46,725 bases of DNA from a bacterium (GCA_028821265.1 JAPPGU010000024.1:1-46725); one strand, 5' to 3'. Positions 25,254-34,247 are shown, counted from the stretch's first letter. Made by a program: numbers and translations. The notes: a model not told the origin generated them from the sequence alone.

Positions 25254-25364
25254 ATGACTCAGCCACAGTGGATCAGTTCCTCCCACCACAAGCATCGTGT
25301 CCCGACGCAAGCACGGCTGCCCAGGACTTTTGACCGCCTCGCACGAAGACTACCGTGTAGGTAG
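25254..25364 (+). CDS. Tiny ORF with perfect ribosome site ahead of the GHKL cluster
   Basis: 36 codons ('MTQPQWISSSHHKHRVPTQA' at the start; Arg-rich end) preceded by AAGGAGG at the ideal distance. It stops 11 bases before the GTG of the GHKL ATPase gene. It may be a leader peptide, a translational-coupling device or the cut-off 5' end of an older gene at the island junction. No homologue recognised. Confidence 0.35.
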   Translation: MTQPQWISSSHHKHRVPTQARLPRTFDRLARRLPCR

Positions 25365-25375
25365 CCGACGCACAG

Positions 25376-27250
25376 GTGACATCATTGGCTAATCCGACAT
25401 GGAGATTCCCCTCGAGAAACGGCGGAATTGACTATGTCAATGATCCTTCGAGCACCCATTTCAGTGATGCTCCCGTCGCGAAGCTTGTCCGTGAACTGAT
25501 CCAGAACTCCCTGGATGCCAAACTCGACGGATTCGATGGTCCCGTCACTGTCACGTTCTCTGAGACCACCGTGAAGCGTGAGCTGATAGGCGGAGTTGTC
25601 CTACAGCGTCATCTCCAGTCCTGCCTGGAGAGGGCCACTGCCGACGACAGGCCGGACATGGTGGACACCTATACGAACGCGCTATCAGTCATCCGGCGGC
25701 GAGACATTCCCTGTCTCAGAGTACAGGATACAGGCACCATGGGTTTGAACGACGCTCGCTGGAAGGCGTTGGTCATGCAGGAGGGAGCGGTCAGCAAGGG
25801 TGGCGGAGCTCCTGGAGGATCGTATGGGATCGGCAAGAATGCCATCCTGAACGTGTCCGATCTCCAGACTGTCTTCTACAGCACTCGCTTGGTGGAGGGT
25901 CGGAGGGGTCTTGTTACCAAGTTCCAGGGGAAGGCAACCCTCACGGGTCATTCCGACCCTAATGGTTCAGACGACGACCTTCAACACATTGGCTTCTACA
26001 ACCGACAGGGAGCTGGGCCCATTATGGGCAAAGACATTCCTGAGTTCTTCCAACTGGTGGCTACGGGAACCGGTGTGTTTATCATGGGCTTTAACCCACA
26101 CTCTTCGGATTGGGTGGCTCAGGTGGCAACCGCGGTCATCGAGAACTTCTTCTATGCCATCCACCGCCAGACCCTGATCGTCCGAGTCGTTCCTGACGAA
26201 GGACGCCCAGTCAAGATAGATCACCAGACAATCGACTACCTCTTTAGCCGACTCAAGCCCATAAACCGAAACGCGGTTCACTACTATAGGGCAATCAGGG
26301 ATCTTCCGGAGGAGGACGTCGAAGTTACCAGGCGATTCAGGAAGTTGGGTTCCCTCCGAGCATATATCGTTTTCGCAGAAGGGTCACCTAGAAGAATCGC
26401 TCATATCAACCGCAACGGCATGCTGATAACTGATAGCAGGGAGCAGAAGGTCAATCCGCTTGCGCCTCGTGGAAGGAGCCTGTGGCCAGACTATGTAGGT
26501 GTGATTGTGCCAGACTCAGACGCTGGCGATCTGTGGCTAAGAAGAATGGAAAACCCGAGTCACGATTCGCTTTCCTCCGGACAGCTCCGGAGTGAAGAAG
26601 ACCGTCGTGAAGCGGACAGGCGAATGAAAACGGCGCGTCGGGTGCTAAGGGACATCATTGACCACAAGGCCGAGATAGGCAGCTACGGAGAGGCCTCCAA
26701 CATTGACGAACTCGCCGGGATCCTACCTGATCAGGATGACACCGATGGTGATCGAGTCCTGAAGACCCAGGTCATAGAGACTCGGATCACTTCATCGAAC
26801 GTTGTTGAAGTGGCAGGGGATGCCAACGACGAGGGCGGAGGAGAGGGAGACGATCGAGGGGCCGGAAGCGGTGGCGGACGTAACGGTACTGCGGAGGGGC
26901 GAGGAGCCGGTGCGGACGGCAGCAGACCGGTAAGGCGCAGAGACACCAGGGTATTACTGCGGAGGGTGAGATACATCCCGCTCTCCTCGCGTGAGGCTAT
27001 TGTTGCCTTCAATCCGATCTCAGATCCCCCACGAGAGGTTCGACTATCACTGATGCCCGCCGGAACCGATCTCGACCTCCGTAGGGCCCGGCCGGTCGCA
27101 ATCACCGAGGCGGCAACGATCGGAGAGCATGAGGAGCCTCTCCCGGTCAGTGGTGGAACCATTGTCTTCACGCCTGATTCCGACGATAGGATGACAGTCA
27201 GGGTCACTGCTGATGGCAACTTGGATCGCCAAGCTTTCAGACTGAGATGA
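25376..27250 (+). CDS. GHKL-type ATPase (Hsp90/MutL-like)
   Basis: 624 residues. The Bergerat ATP fold is clear: N-box 'RELIQNSLDA' (Glu40, Asn44), 'VQDTGTMG' (Asp118), and the lid 'GGSYGIGKNA' (147-156). A long middle region follows, then a Gly/Asp/Glu-rich linker near residues 475-520 and a beta-rich C-terminal domain. This layout is that of conflict-associated MutL/Hsp90-like ATPases rather than repair MutL. GTG 25376 is the best start available; TTG 25385 is possible. It overlaps the next gene by ATGA. GC content drops from here on relative to the left flank, suggesting acquisition by transfer. Confidence 0.78.
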   Translation: MTSLANPTWRFPSRNGGIDYVNDPSSTHFSDAPVAKLVRELIQNSLDAKLDGFDGPVTVTFSETTVKRELIGGVVLQRHLQSCLERATADDRPDMVDTYTNALSVIRRRDIPCLRVQDTGTMGLNDARWKALVMQEGAVSKGGGAPGGSYGIGKNAILNVSDLQTVFYSTRLVEGRRGLVTKFQGKATLTGHSDPNGSDDDLQHIGFYNRQGAGPIMGKDIPEFFQLVATGTGVFIMGFNPHSSDWVAQVATAVIENFFYAIHRQTLIVRVVPDEGRPVKIDHQTIDYLFSRLKPINRNAVHYYRAIRDLPEEDVEVTRRFRKLGSLRAYIVFAEGSPRRIAHINRNGMLITDSREQKVNPLAPRGRSLWPDYVGVIVPDSDAGDLWLRRMENPSHDSLSSGQLRSEEDRREADRRMKTARRVLRDIIDHKAEIGSYGEASNIDELAGILPDQDDTDGDRVLKTQVIETRITSSNVVEVAGDANDEGGGEGDDRGAGSGGGRNGTAEGRGAGADGSRPVRRRDTRVLLRRVRYIPLSSREAIVAFNPISDPPREVRLSLMPAGTDLDLRRARPVAITEAATIGEHEEPLPVSGGTIVFTPDSDDRMTVRVTADGNLDRQAFRLR

Positions 27251-28098
27251 GCACTTGGAACCAGAGATTGTTGCCCTATCCATTGTTGGCGCCGTGGACA
27301 GAGGACTACGAGCACTCCGCATTCAGTGTCGAGGTTCCCGAGGCAGTTCTCAAGAGTGGCAGCCAGGTCACAATCGGTCTTGCTTTCCATCTCCACTCGG
27401 ACACCCTGCGCGGCTTGATTGAAGAGGACGAGGCCAGGTATGTGGTAGAGGTTTCCTGTCGAAGGACTTTTATGCGGAGCACACACGTAGCTTCTGAGTG
27501 CGACACGCTTCTCTTAGATGCCAGCGACTACGAAGAGGAGATACTGATCACACCCTATGTCGCATCCACGAGAGCCCTAGAAGAATTCAGATCGGCCGAA
27601 CATGCCTCGGAGTGGCGTGACCACAGACCCGAGGGCTTCAATGTCCCGATTGCCGGGATCCTGGCTGTCGGCAACAACACGCCCATTATTCTAAGAGATT
27701 CTGCGGTGAACTCCGTGATCGACCTCATTGGCAATCCCAAGATACCTGAAGGTACCTTCGACGTTCAACTTGATGACGAACGGATCAAGATCCACGTACC
27801 GTCCGCGGAGAAGGAGAAAATCGAGGCCGTTCGGGCCAGACGGGGTAGCGGCGTGGAGTTCGCGGCTCTGTTTCCTGGGCTGTACCTTCACGCAGTTGCG
27901 GAAGCGCTCAGGAACTTATCAGAGTACAACGATACCCGTTGGGCATTCACAATGCGTAACGCCCTGGACAGTCTTGTCCAGGGCGACCTCGACACAGAGT
28001 TGCTCCGGGACAATGCGCTTAGGTACGCCCAAGATCTAATGGAGCAGCCGGTCGGGCTGTTTCTCACTGCCGCGATGCGTTCAGACGAAGAGGATTAG
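27247..28098 (+). CDS. Conserved-looking protein of unknown function in the GHKL cluster
   Basis: 283 residues, no family recognised. The N-terminal half looks beta-rich and acidic ('EVPEAVLKSGSQVTIGLAFH', 'EVSCRRTFMRSTHVA', 'LDASDYEEEILITPYVAST'), and the C-terminal part is helical ('LYLHAVAEALRNLSEYN', 'WAFTMRNALDSLVQGDL'). No membrane segment and no catalytic motif. ATGA overlap with the ATPase gene and a 6-base gap to the PP-loop gene make it an obligate member of the operon, perhaps an adaptor or scaffold. Confidence 0.7.
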   Translation: MSTWNQRLLPYPLLAPWTEDYEHSAFSVEVPEAVLKSGSQVTIGLAFHLHSDTLRGLIEEDEARYVVEVSCRRTFMRSTHVASECDTLLLDASDYEEEILITPYVASTRALEEFRSAEHASEWRDHRPEGFNVPIAGILAVGNNTPIILRDSAVNSVIDLIGNPKIPEGTFDVQLDDERIKIHVPSAEKEKIEAVRARRGSGVEFAALFPGLYLHAVAEALRNLSEYNDTRWAFTMRNALDSLVQGDLDTELLRDNALRYAQDLMEQPVGLFLTAAMRSDEED

Positions 28099-28104
28099 CT
28101 TAAG

Positions 28105-29736
28105 ATGACCGACAAATACGCTGTCTATCGGCTAACCCAGGAAGCGTACGATCAACTCCGTCTGGTAGCAGATGAGAACCCGGAATCCTATTTGGACCCC
28201 GAGATTGACTTCGCTGAGATCCTACGCGAGCGGAGCGTTTCTGATCCATTCGAAGAGACGTCGGTCACCACCGATAGGCCGATCGCTCTCAATCCTGTTG
28301 GCGAGGGCGAGATTCCGAACCGCGCAGATATACAGGCGCTTGAGTTCTACAGGTCATTCCAAGGAATGAGTCCGAGTAAGGCCACTGACGAGCGGTTATG
28401 GGCTTGGACGACCCACTTCCGTCTTCATGCCTACAGCCTCAAACGCTGGCGACGCCCGTCTAACATCAACTTAAGGAACTACGTCCGCTCTCACTGGTTC
28501 AACTCTGGTTCTACTGATGCTCTTTGGCGGCACAATACGGCTTCTAGGACTTGGTGGATAGCACACACTGCTATCAAGGCGGCGCGCGGTTCCGGCGGCG
28601 CGTTCACTGCAGAAGAAGCGTTGACACTGTTCGCCAACACCGCGGTCTTCTATCACATTCCCATGTACTTCAACTTCACACGCGAGCCCACTGTCCTGGC
28701 CGAGGTCGTGCGTGCGATTCTCTATGAGGCAGAGGGTATCAGCGCCGAAAAGGGCATGTACGCCATGCTCAGAGAACTGAACCTGATGGGTGGTACACAG
28801 ATCCTTCCGTTGCTTTCGCGTGAGTTACTACGTGACAGGATCGTCGACAATGTGGAGCGGCTCATGTCCGACCCCAACATGGTGAGCGATCGCTCGAAAA
28901 TCCGTAACCGCACGCCATTCAGATCCCTCAGCCTCGGTGCTGGCGTGCAGTCGACCGTGCTAGCGCTTATGGCAGAACGAGGTGATTACGGCCTTCCAAA
29001 GCCGGATGTGGCCATTTTTGCTGACACCGGCTGGGAGCCCCCTAGCGTCTACGAGCACCTAGACTGGCTTCAGGAGCAGTTGTCGTTCGAGGTGGTACGC
29101 GTCAGCGCCGGTAACATCAAAGATAACATCCTCAAGGGTACCAGCCCGGATGGCAACAACTACCTTGGGATACCCGCCTTCCTGATCAACGCTGATGGCA
29201 GCACTGCGTTAGCCGCACGACAGTGCACTACGAAGTATAAGGTCCGGCCCATTAATCGATACCTACGAACCAGACTTGGTTTTTCTCCCGGTCGCCGTGC
29301 TCCTAAGCATATACAAGTCGAGATATGGCTGGGTATAAGCGCCGATGAAGTGCTGCGGCAGAAGCAAAGCCGACACGAGTGGGCCACTAACCGTTATCCT
29401 CTCATTGAACTTGGCTTCAGTCGTTCACAGTTGCTTAAGTGGTTTACCGAGCACTACCCAGGACGTTATTTGCCTCGGAGCTCTTGTATAGGGTGTCCGT
29501 ACCGAACCGACGGCGAATGGAAGTGGCTTAAGGTACAGGATCCCAAGTCATTCGAGGAGGCACAATTCATAGATCGTGCGCTCCGAGAGGTCCCTATTGT
29601 TAGAAATGCTATCGCACGCAAAGGGTCAGCCTTTCTCCATAAGTCTCGGATCCCATTGGCAGACGTCGACTTCGACGATGCCACCGATTATGACTCCTAT
29701 ATGGCTGAGGAATGCGAGGGTCTCTGTGGAATTTGA
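28105..29736 (+). CDS. PP-loop (PAPS reductase/DndC-like) enzyme with extra N-terminal domain
   Basis: 543 residues. Residues 1-270 form a helical domain with no recognised family. The C-terminal half is a PP-loop ATP-pyrophosphatase of the PAPS-reductase superfamily: 'LSLGAGVQSTVLALM' near 275 is the ATP-binding loop, followed by 'VAIFADTGWEPPSVYEHLDW'. Two Cys motifs, 'SSCIGCPYR' near 460 and 'EECEGLCGI' at the C-terminus, are typical of this phage/plasmid subfamily and could bind metal. PP-loop enzymes activate a carbonyl, sulfate or nucleic-acid base by adenylation; in DndC/SspD they take part in DNA sulfur modification. The substrate here is unknown. Confidence 0.78.
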   Translation: MTDKYAVYRLTQEAYDQLRLVADENPESYLDPEIDFAEILRERSVSDPFEETSVTTDRPIALNPVGEGEIPNRADIQALEFYRSFQGMSPSKATDERLWAWTTHFRLHAYSLKRWRRPSNINLRNYVRSHWFNSGSTDALWRHNTASRTWWIAHTAIKAARGSGGAFTAEEALTLFANTAVFYHIPMYFNFTREPTVLAEVVRAILYEAEGISAEKGMYAMLRELNLMGGTQILPLLSRELLRDRIVDNVERLMSDPNMVSDRSKIRNRTPFRSLSLGAGVQSTVLALMAERGDYGLPKPDVAIFADTGWEPPSVYEHLDWLQEQLSFEVVRVSAGNIKDNILKGTSPDGNNYLGIPAFLINADGSTALAARQCTTKYKVRPINRYLRTRLGFSPGRRAPKHIQVEIWLGISADEVLRQKQSRHEWATNRYPLIELGFSRSQLLKWFTEHYPGRYLPRSSCIGCPYRTDGEWKWLKVQDPKSFEEAQFIDRALREVPIVRNAIARKGSAFLHKSRIPLADVDFDDATDYDSYMAEECEGLCGI

Positions 29737-29849
29737 TTCCCTTCGTCTCGGTTTGTCGGGCGTTTCTCAGAAGTGTAGTGAAAGCGATACCGCCGACCCT
29801 GGTGTATGCAGTCGAGCCGTGTCTAGTCCCTGTCCGTTCAGCGGTTCCT

Positions 29850-32216
29850 ATGTATTTTAAGGTTACTGCGCGTACAATTGTCCAGCTAGGAGCGGAACTG
29901 ATCAGTTCCGATAGTATTGCCTTCTATGAGCTAATAAAGAACGCTTTCGACGCTGGCTCAAGGACGGTCTTCATAGATGTTCATGTACGGATGGATCACG
30001 GTACATATCTTTCGCACGTGGACGCGATCAGGCGCGCCGTAGATGAGGGGACAACGACTCTAGACTATCACAGAGCGCGCATTCTGAGCGACGTTGACTC
30101 TGCAGCTCCAGAGGTGGATCAGTTCATTGAGAGCATAAGGAGAGCCAACTCTCTCTCGATGCTCTCTCGGCGCCTGGAAGAAGCTAACTATATTCAGATC
30201 ACAGACCGGGGCCACGGCATGTCAAGCAAGGACCTGGAGAACGTCTATCTTACCGTTGGGACTCCGCATCGCCGTCTCCAGAGAAGTACACAGTCGCGTT
30301 TGACGGTGCCAGATGTTGCAGCTATACCCGGTAGCTTGCGACCCATTCTCGGAGAGAAGGGCCTGGGCCGACTGTCTGCTATGAGGCTGGGCTGGCGGCT
30401 TGACGTCTCTAGCACCACAGAGGGTGAGCTTGGCTGGAATCGACTACACGTCGACTGGCGGCAGTTTATGGACGACAACCTTATGGTCGAGGATATTCCA
30501 GTGTCCCTGGCGAAAGGTGCTGTCAAGCTAGATCCGCGCGCAGCAGGCACCCGCCTTCGTATTTGTGCCTTAGCCTCTCGATGGTCACCGAGCAAGCTTC
30601 GAACGATAGCTCGAGATGAATTCAGCAAACTGACCGATCCATTTACGCCAAACTCACGTTATCCTATCAATCTCAGATATAACAGACGAGCCGTGCCGCT
30701 CAAACGCTTCGATGATATACTATTTGATTTCGCTCACGCCTCTGCTGAGGCCCACTATACCATCGGCGAGGAGGGCCCACGCTTTGTCGGTACGGTCAAG
30801 TACAGGACGTATGACAGGCAGCGAAGTTTTCTATTGGACACAGCAGCACTATTCAGCATCGCAAAGCCACCGTCGCGGAATGAGCTGGAGTCATTAGGCC
30901 CTTTCTCGGTGAGATTCTACTGGTACAACCGCCGCATTCTGTCAGCTATTGAGGGTATCGGCGATCAGAGGGCAGTACGGAATCTAGTGGACCTTTGGTC
31001 CGGCGGTTTAAAGGTGTATCGAGATGGATTCCGGGTCAATCCTTATGGTAGCCCTGATGACGATTGGCTCGACATTGATAAGAAGGCGCTTGCGTCCGCC
31101 GGCTACAAGGTGAACCGACGTCAGATGATCGGTGTGGTCGCGATCTCTTCCCTAGATAATCCGGCCCTTTTGGACCAGACGAACCGCGAAGGATTGAGGG
31201 ATTGCCCGGAGAAGGAATTACTTGTCCGTCTTCTCCAGCACTTGATAGTTTCAGAGTTTCGAACGTTTCTCAGCACGGTGGACGAGGAGGTGAAGCCGAA
31301 AATACCTTCAAGCTTCGAGGACCTCGAACAACGGGTGGAGGACGAAGAACGACGGATTCAACACAACCTGAGAACTCTCTTGGAACGGTACCCTGAGGTC
31401 AAAAAGGATCGAGGTCTTGTCCGCTCATTGAATGCGGCAATAGGTAAGATAAGACAACTGATGGATGAAGCATCCAGTCTGGCGGAAAGCTACGGTGCCG
31501 GACACTCACAACTTACCAACCTGGCCGGCATCGGCTTGATGCTCGAAATCATAGCGCACGAGCTGAACCGGGCTACTTCACATACATTGAGAATCATTGC
31601 GGACGCCGACCATCGCCAAGTAAGTAAGGAACTTGGTAGCCTGCTGAGGACGCTTGGTGCTCAAATGGAGACCATCCAGAAGCGGCTACGGATCTTGGAT
31701 CCACTCAGCACGGCTGGAAGGCAGCGCAGGGAGACATTCGATCTCGTATCCTGGCTGAAATACATACTCGATGCGCATACTGATCAGTTCGCCCGACATG
31801 GTGTACATGTGCGGTTCCAAGTGCTTCCAGACGGTGTATCACCGAGCATGAGCGTCTTTATGGTTAAAGGCATGTTTGTTCAGATTCTAGAAAACTTGTT
31901 GTCCAACTCTCTGTATTGGCTCAAGATAGCAAGGCGTCTAGATTCTGCCTTTTCGCCCGAGATACACGTCACTTTGGATAAGGGTGAGAAGGTACTCACT
32001 TTATCCGACAACGGTCCAGGTATACCGAAAGAGCGCAGAGATCAGGTATTTCAGCCGTTCTTTACGACGAAGCCTCCTGGCGAAGGTCATGGGCTGGGAC
32101 TGTATATATCGAGAGAAATCGCCCGGTACAACGGTGCAAGGCTAGTGTTGTCTGATGACGAGATGCCAAGCAGCGAGAAACTCAACAAATTTGTGCTAGA
32201 GCTAGGAGTCAAGTAG
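29850..32216 (+). CDS. Soluble double-GHKL protein: Hsp90-like N-terminal and histidine-kinase-like C-terminal ATPases
   Basis: 788 residues, no membrane segment. The N-terminal GHKL module has 'ELIKNAFDAGS' (about 27-37), 'DRGHGMS' (119-125) and 'GEKGLGRLS' (168-176). The C-terminal third is a histidine-kinase-like catalytic core: an H-box-like 'EIIAHELNRATSH' near residue 568, N-box 'ENLLSNSLYW', 'DNGPGIPKERRDQVFQPFFT' and 'GHGLGLYISREIA'. A helical linker with 'DLEQRVEDEERRIQHN' joins them. ATG 29850 is used because the family N-terminus starts there; the frame is open to 29712 only by chance. The adjacent receiver-domain gene is the obvious phosphotransfer or binding partner. Confidence 0.8.
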   Translation: MYFKVTARTIVQLGAELISSDSIAFYELIKNAFDAGSRTVFIDVHVRMDHGTYLSHVDAIRRAVDEGTTTLDYHRARILSDVDSAAPEVDQFIESIRRANSLSMLSRRLEEANYIQITDRGHGMSSKDLENVYLTVGTPHRRLQRSTQSRLTVPDVAAIPGSLRPILGEKGLGRLSAMRLGWRLDVSSTTEGELGWNRLHVDWRQFMDDNLMVEDIPVSLAKGAVKLDPRAAGTRLRICALASRWSPSKLRTIARDEFSKLTDPFTPNSRYPINLRYNRRAVPLKRFDDILFDFAHASAEAHYTIGEEGPRFVGTVKYRTYDRQRSFLLDTAALFSIAKPPSRNELESLGPFSVRFYWYNRRILSAIEGIGDQRAVRNLVDLWSGGLKVYRDGFRVNPYGSPDDDWLDIDKKALASAGYKVNRRQMIGVVAISSLDNPALLDQTNREGLRDCPEKELLVRLLQHLIVSEFRTFLSTVDEEVKPKIPSSFEDLEQRVEDEERRIQHNLRTLLERYPEVKKDRGLVRSLNAAIGKIRQLMDEASSLAESYGAGHSQLTNLAGIGLMLEIIAHELNRATSHTLRIIADADHRQVSKELGSLLRTLGAQMETIQKRLRILDPLSTAGRQRRETFDLVSWLKYILDAHTDQFARHGVHVRFQVLPDGVSPSMSVFMVKGMFVQILENLLSNSLYWLKIARRLDSAFSPEIHVTLDKGEKVLTLSDNGPGIPKERRDQVFQPFFTTKPPGEGHGLGLYISREIARYNGARLVLSDDEMPSSEKLNKFVLELGVK

Positions 32217-32221
32217 TTGAA

Positions 32222-32755
32222 ATGAACGTTTCCGAAACGACCGCAGACTTCCTTCGAACCCGACTGGCGACGGCCGGTATCAGTGTTGCGTTGGTCATGG
32301 ATGATGCCTTCAACACTCCAACACGCGAAAGCGTCCAGGATGAGGTCGTAGACTTCTGGAATCCGATTGAACGTGATGAGATGTTGTTGGGGGAGCTGCA
32401 GTCGTTGGGTTGTAACTCCAACTCCGAGGATGACATAACGGACGAAGTCGTATCGCTCCTCTGGTCCAGACGAGGGCAATCTACTAATCTTATTGATCAT
32501 GCTAACAGGACGTTATTTAGTAGTACGATTTCGTCGCGTAAAGAAGTCGACGACATAGCAGATGCTCTCGGTATGCTCGGACTCAGGGTTCAGAGGTGTG
32601 GTACCGATGTTGCTGGTCAATCGCCCAGTGGTGGCTTGGTGTTCATGGACTACTATCTCGGTAATCCTCTGGATCGGTACTCTCGGACTATGGCCGTGCA
32701 GAAGGTTCGGGACCTTTACCATGGTGGGCACGAGGGTACGGAGAACCTTTCATAA
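32222..32755 (+). CDS. N-terminal part of receiver-domain protein (split by frameshift)
   Basis: 177 codons. The frame holds the first part of a response-receiver domain: the acidic pair in 'ALVMDDAF' and the likely phospho-acceptor Asp in 'GGLVFMDYYLG'. It stops shortly after, at 'GTENLS'. The remaining receiver strands continue in the next frame. An extra T in the run at about 32748-32750 would give '...ENLFIILMSSVSDV...' and join both halves. The gene is therefore most likely one of about 655 codons, broken here by one base. Five bases after the histidine-kinase-like gene. Confidence 0.7.
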   Translation: MNVSETTADFLRTRLATAGISVALVMDDAFNTPTRESVQDEVVDFWNPIERDEMLLGELQSLGCNSNSEDDITDEVVSLLWSRRGQSTNLIDHANRTLFSSTISSRKEVDDIADALGMLGLRVQRCGTDVAGQSPSGGLVFMDYYLGNPLDRYSRTMAVQKVRDLYHGGHEGTENLS

Positions 32756-32760
32756 TTCTC

Positions 32761-34200
32761 ATGTCGTCGGTTTCGGATGTCATAGATGAAGCCGATCGGT
32801 TTCGGCACGATTCCGACTTGCTCGGTGGTTTGTTTGACTTTGTATCCAAGGACGAATTACTAGATCCGGGAACGTTTGTGATCAAGATGGCGTGTTGGGC
32901 TGTTAATATGCCGCTCCGTCACGAAGTACAGAGGTTCGTTGAAGTTCTCAGCTCTTCAGTTCATGATAGAGCTGAAGCCTTTATGCGGCGTGTGAGATCG
33001 CTTACAATCGAGGACTATGCCTTCCTGCAATCACTGAGTCTGCAGCCTGATGGACATGCTCTAGGTGACTATGTACACTGGCTTTTTGGTTCTCTGCTTG
33101 TCTACGACCTTCTCGAAGACAACGAACAATTCACAGCTGCCAAGAGTAAGATTAACGAGCTGGTGGCTGAGGCGCAGCCTCCAAATCACTTGTTTCCGTC
33201 GACCCAACTGGCTGAAATGTACAGTATTGCGATAGCAGAGCAGGGTTTGGGGGAGATTCAGCACTATCCTCGGATTGGTGGGAGCGTAGTGCCGGAGGAA
33301 GGGGACAATGGGCTCGGGGGAGTAGGTGGGGGCGCCGCGCCAGACCTACGGATTACGCCGGTGTCACAGTTACCGTGTTTGAGACTAGGCGATCTGTTGG
33401 TGAATAGCGATACGGATCGCGTATTTATGGTCGCGACACCTGATTGTGACCTTCAGTTTGCCGTTGGTAGTGAGAGAGTCCCGGATGAGGCAGAATCGGT
33501 ATTGTTGATCCCTGGTCGGTTGCGGACTCTAGGCGATGACGCAAGGTCGAGGGACAGTATGGTCACTGAGCCGTACTTACACAAAGGCGAACGGTGTCGT
33601 ATCGTGTGGGATCGAAAGAAAATTGTTACTGTGCCAATATACGAATTCCTCGATTGGTCGGCGAGCGAGGGGTATTCTAGGCCAGCGAGGATTCGTCTCC
33701 CTTACGCTGTGAAGATCCAGCAGGAATTCGTCTCGAGGTTGAGTAGAGTCGGTATTCCTGTAGTCCCTCCGATACAATATAGTGTTCCGGTTGAAGTCTT
33801 CGAAGGCCTTGATGATACTTGCAAACCGTTGGGACGCCCAATGGACTTAAGGGTCACGGTTATTCGCACGGGCAGTGGTAATTATTCATTTGTCGTGGCT
33901 CCGAGTGGTATCAAAGATCTCTTGGACACATTGAAGAAGCTCATAGACAAATACACGGAGGTGGCGGCCTCGGCTGGTGGTCGAAGATATGCTCAACTGA
34001 CTAGCAAAATAGGCAGGTTGCAGCGCTGTTTGGCCGAGCCGGAGAGATTCGCACTGATGCTCGAGGAACGCAAGGAGCTACCAAAATCGGGGAAGGCGAA
34101 GGAATTAATAGGCTCTACGATTGGCCTGCACAGGGGTGGAGTGCTCGGTGACCGCTGCAGAAACCGCCACGTTATTTGTTTGAACATGGTCGACGACTGA
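32761..34200 (+). CDS. C-terminal part of receiver-domain protein with large unknown effector region
   Basis: 479 codons from ATG 32761. The first 30 residues complete the receiver domain: 'MSSVSD' is the strand with the conserved Ser/Thr and 'GLFDFVSKDEL' the conserved Lys. The following 450 residues have no recognised family; they include a helical region ('EVQRFVEVLSSSVHDRAEAF'), a Gly-rich linker ('GDNGLGGVGGGAAPD'), and a mixed beta region ('MVATPDCDLQFAVG') ending in a coiled helix ('IKDLLDTLKKLIDKYTEVAA'). It may be the effector switched by the upstream kinase-like ATPase. It could be translated from its own ATG if the frameshift is real. Confidence 0.68.
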   Translation: MSSVSDVIDEADRFRHDSDLLGGLFDFVSKDELLDPGTFVIKMACWAVNMPLRHEVQRFVEVLSSSVHDRAEAFMRRVRSLTIEDYAFLQSLSLQPDGHALGDYVHWLFGSLLVYDLLEDNEQFTAAKSKINELVAEAQPPNHLFPSTQLAEMYSIAIAEQGLGEIQHYPRIGGSVVPEEGDNGLGGVGGGAAPDLRITPVSQLPCLRLGDLLVNSDTDRVFMVATPDCDLQFAVGSERVPDEAESVLLIPGRLRTLGDDARSRDSMVTEPYLHKGERCRIVWDRKKIVTVPIYEFLDWSASEGYSRPARIRLPYAVKIQQEFVSRLSRVGIPVVPPIQYSVPVEVFEGLDDTCKPLGRPMDLRVTVIRTGSGNYSFVVAPSGIKDLLDTLKKLIDKYTEVAASAGGRRYAQLTSKIGRLQRCLAEPERFALMLEERKELPKSGKAKELIGSTIGLHRGGVLGDRCRNRHVICLNMVDD

Positions 34201-34206
34201 TTGCAC

Positions 34207-34247
34207 GGAGCGTCCAGCGTATACGCCGTAAAGACGGCTTGCGCTCC
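34207..34247. terminator. Nested inverted repeat between convergent genes
   Basis: Outer arms GGAGCG (34207) and CGCTCC (34242) enclose an inner hairpin GCCGT-AAAG-ACGGC (34225-34238). It lies in the 106-base gap between the converging receiver and helicase genes and is a plausible two-way terminator. Confidence 0.5.

Noticed and set aside
32740..32760. Programmed -1 ribosomal frameshift in the receiver gene
   Set aside because: No slippery heptamer (X-XXY-YYZ) is in the correct phase and no clear downstream pseudoknot was seen; a simple base loss in a T run explains it better.
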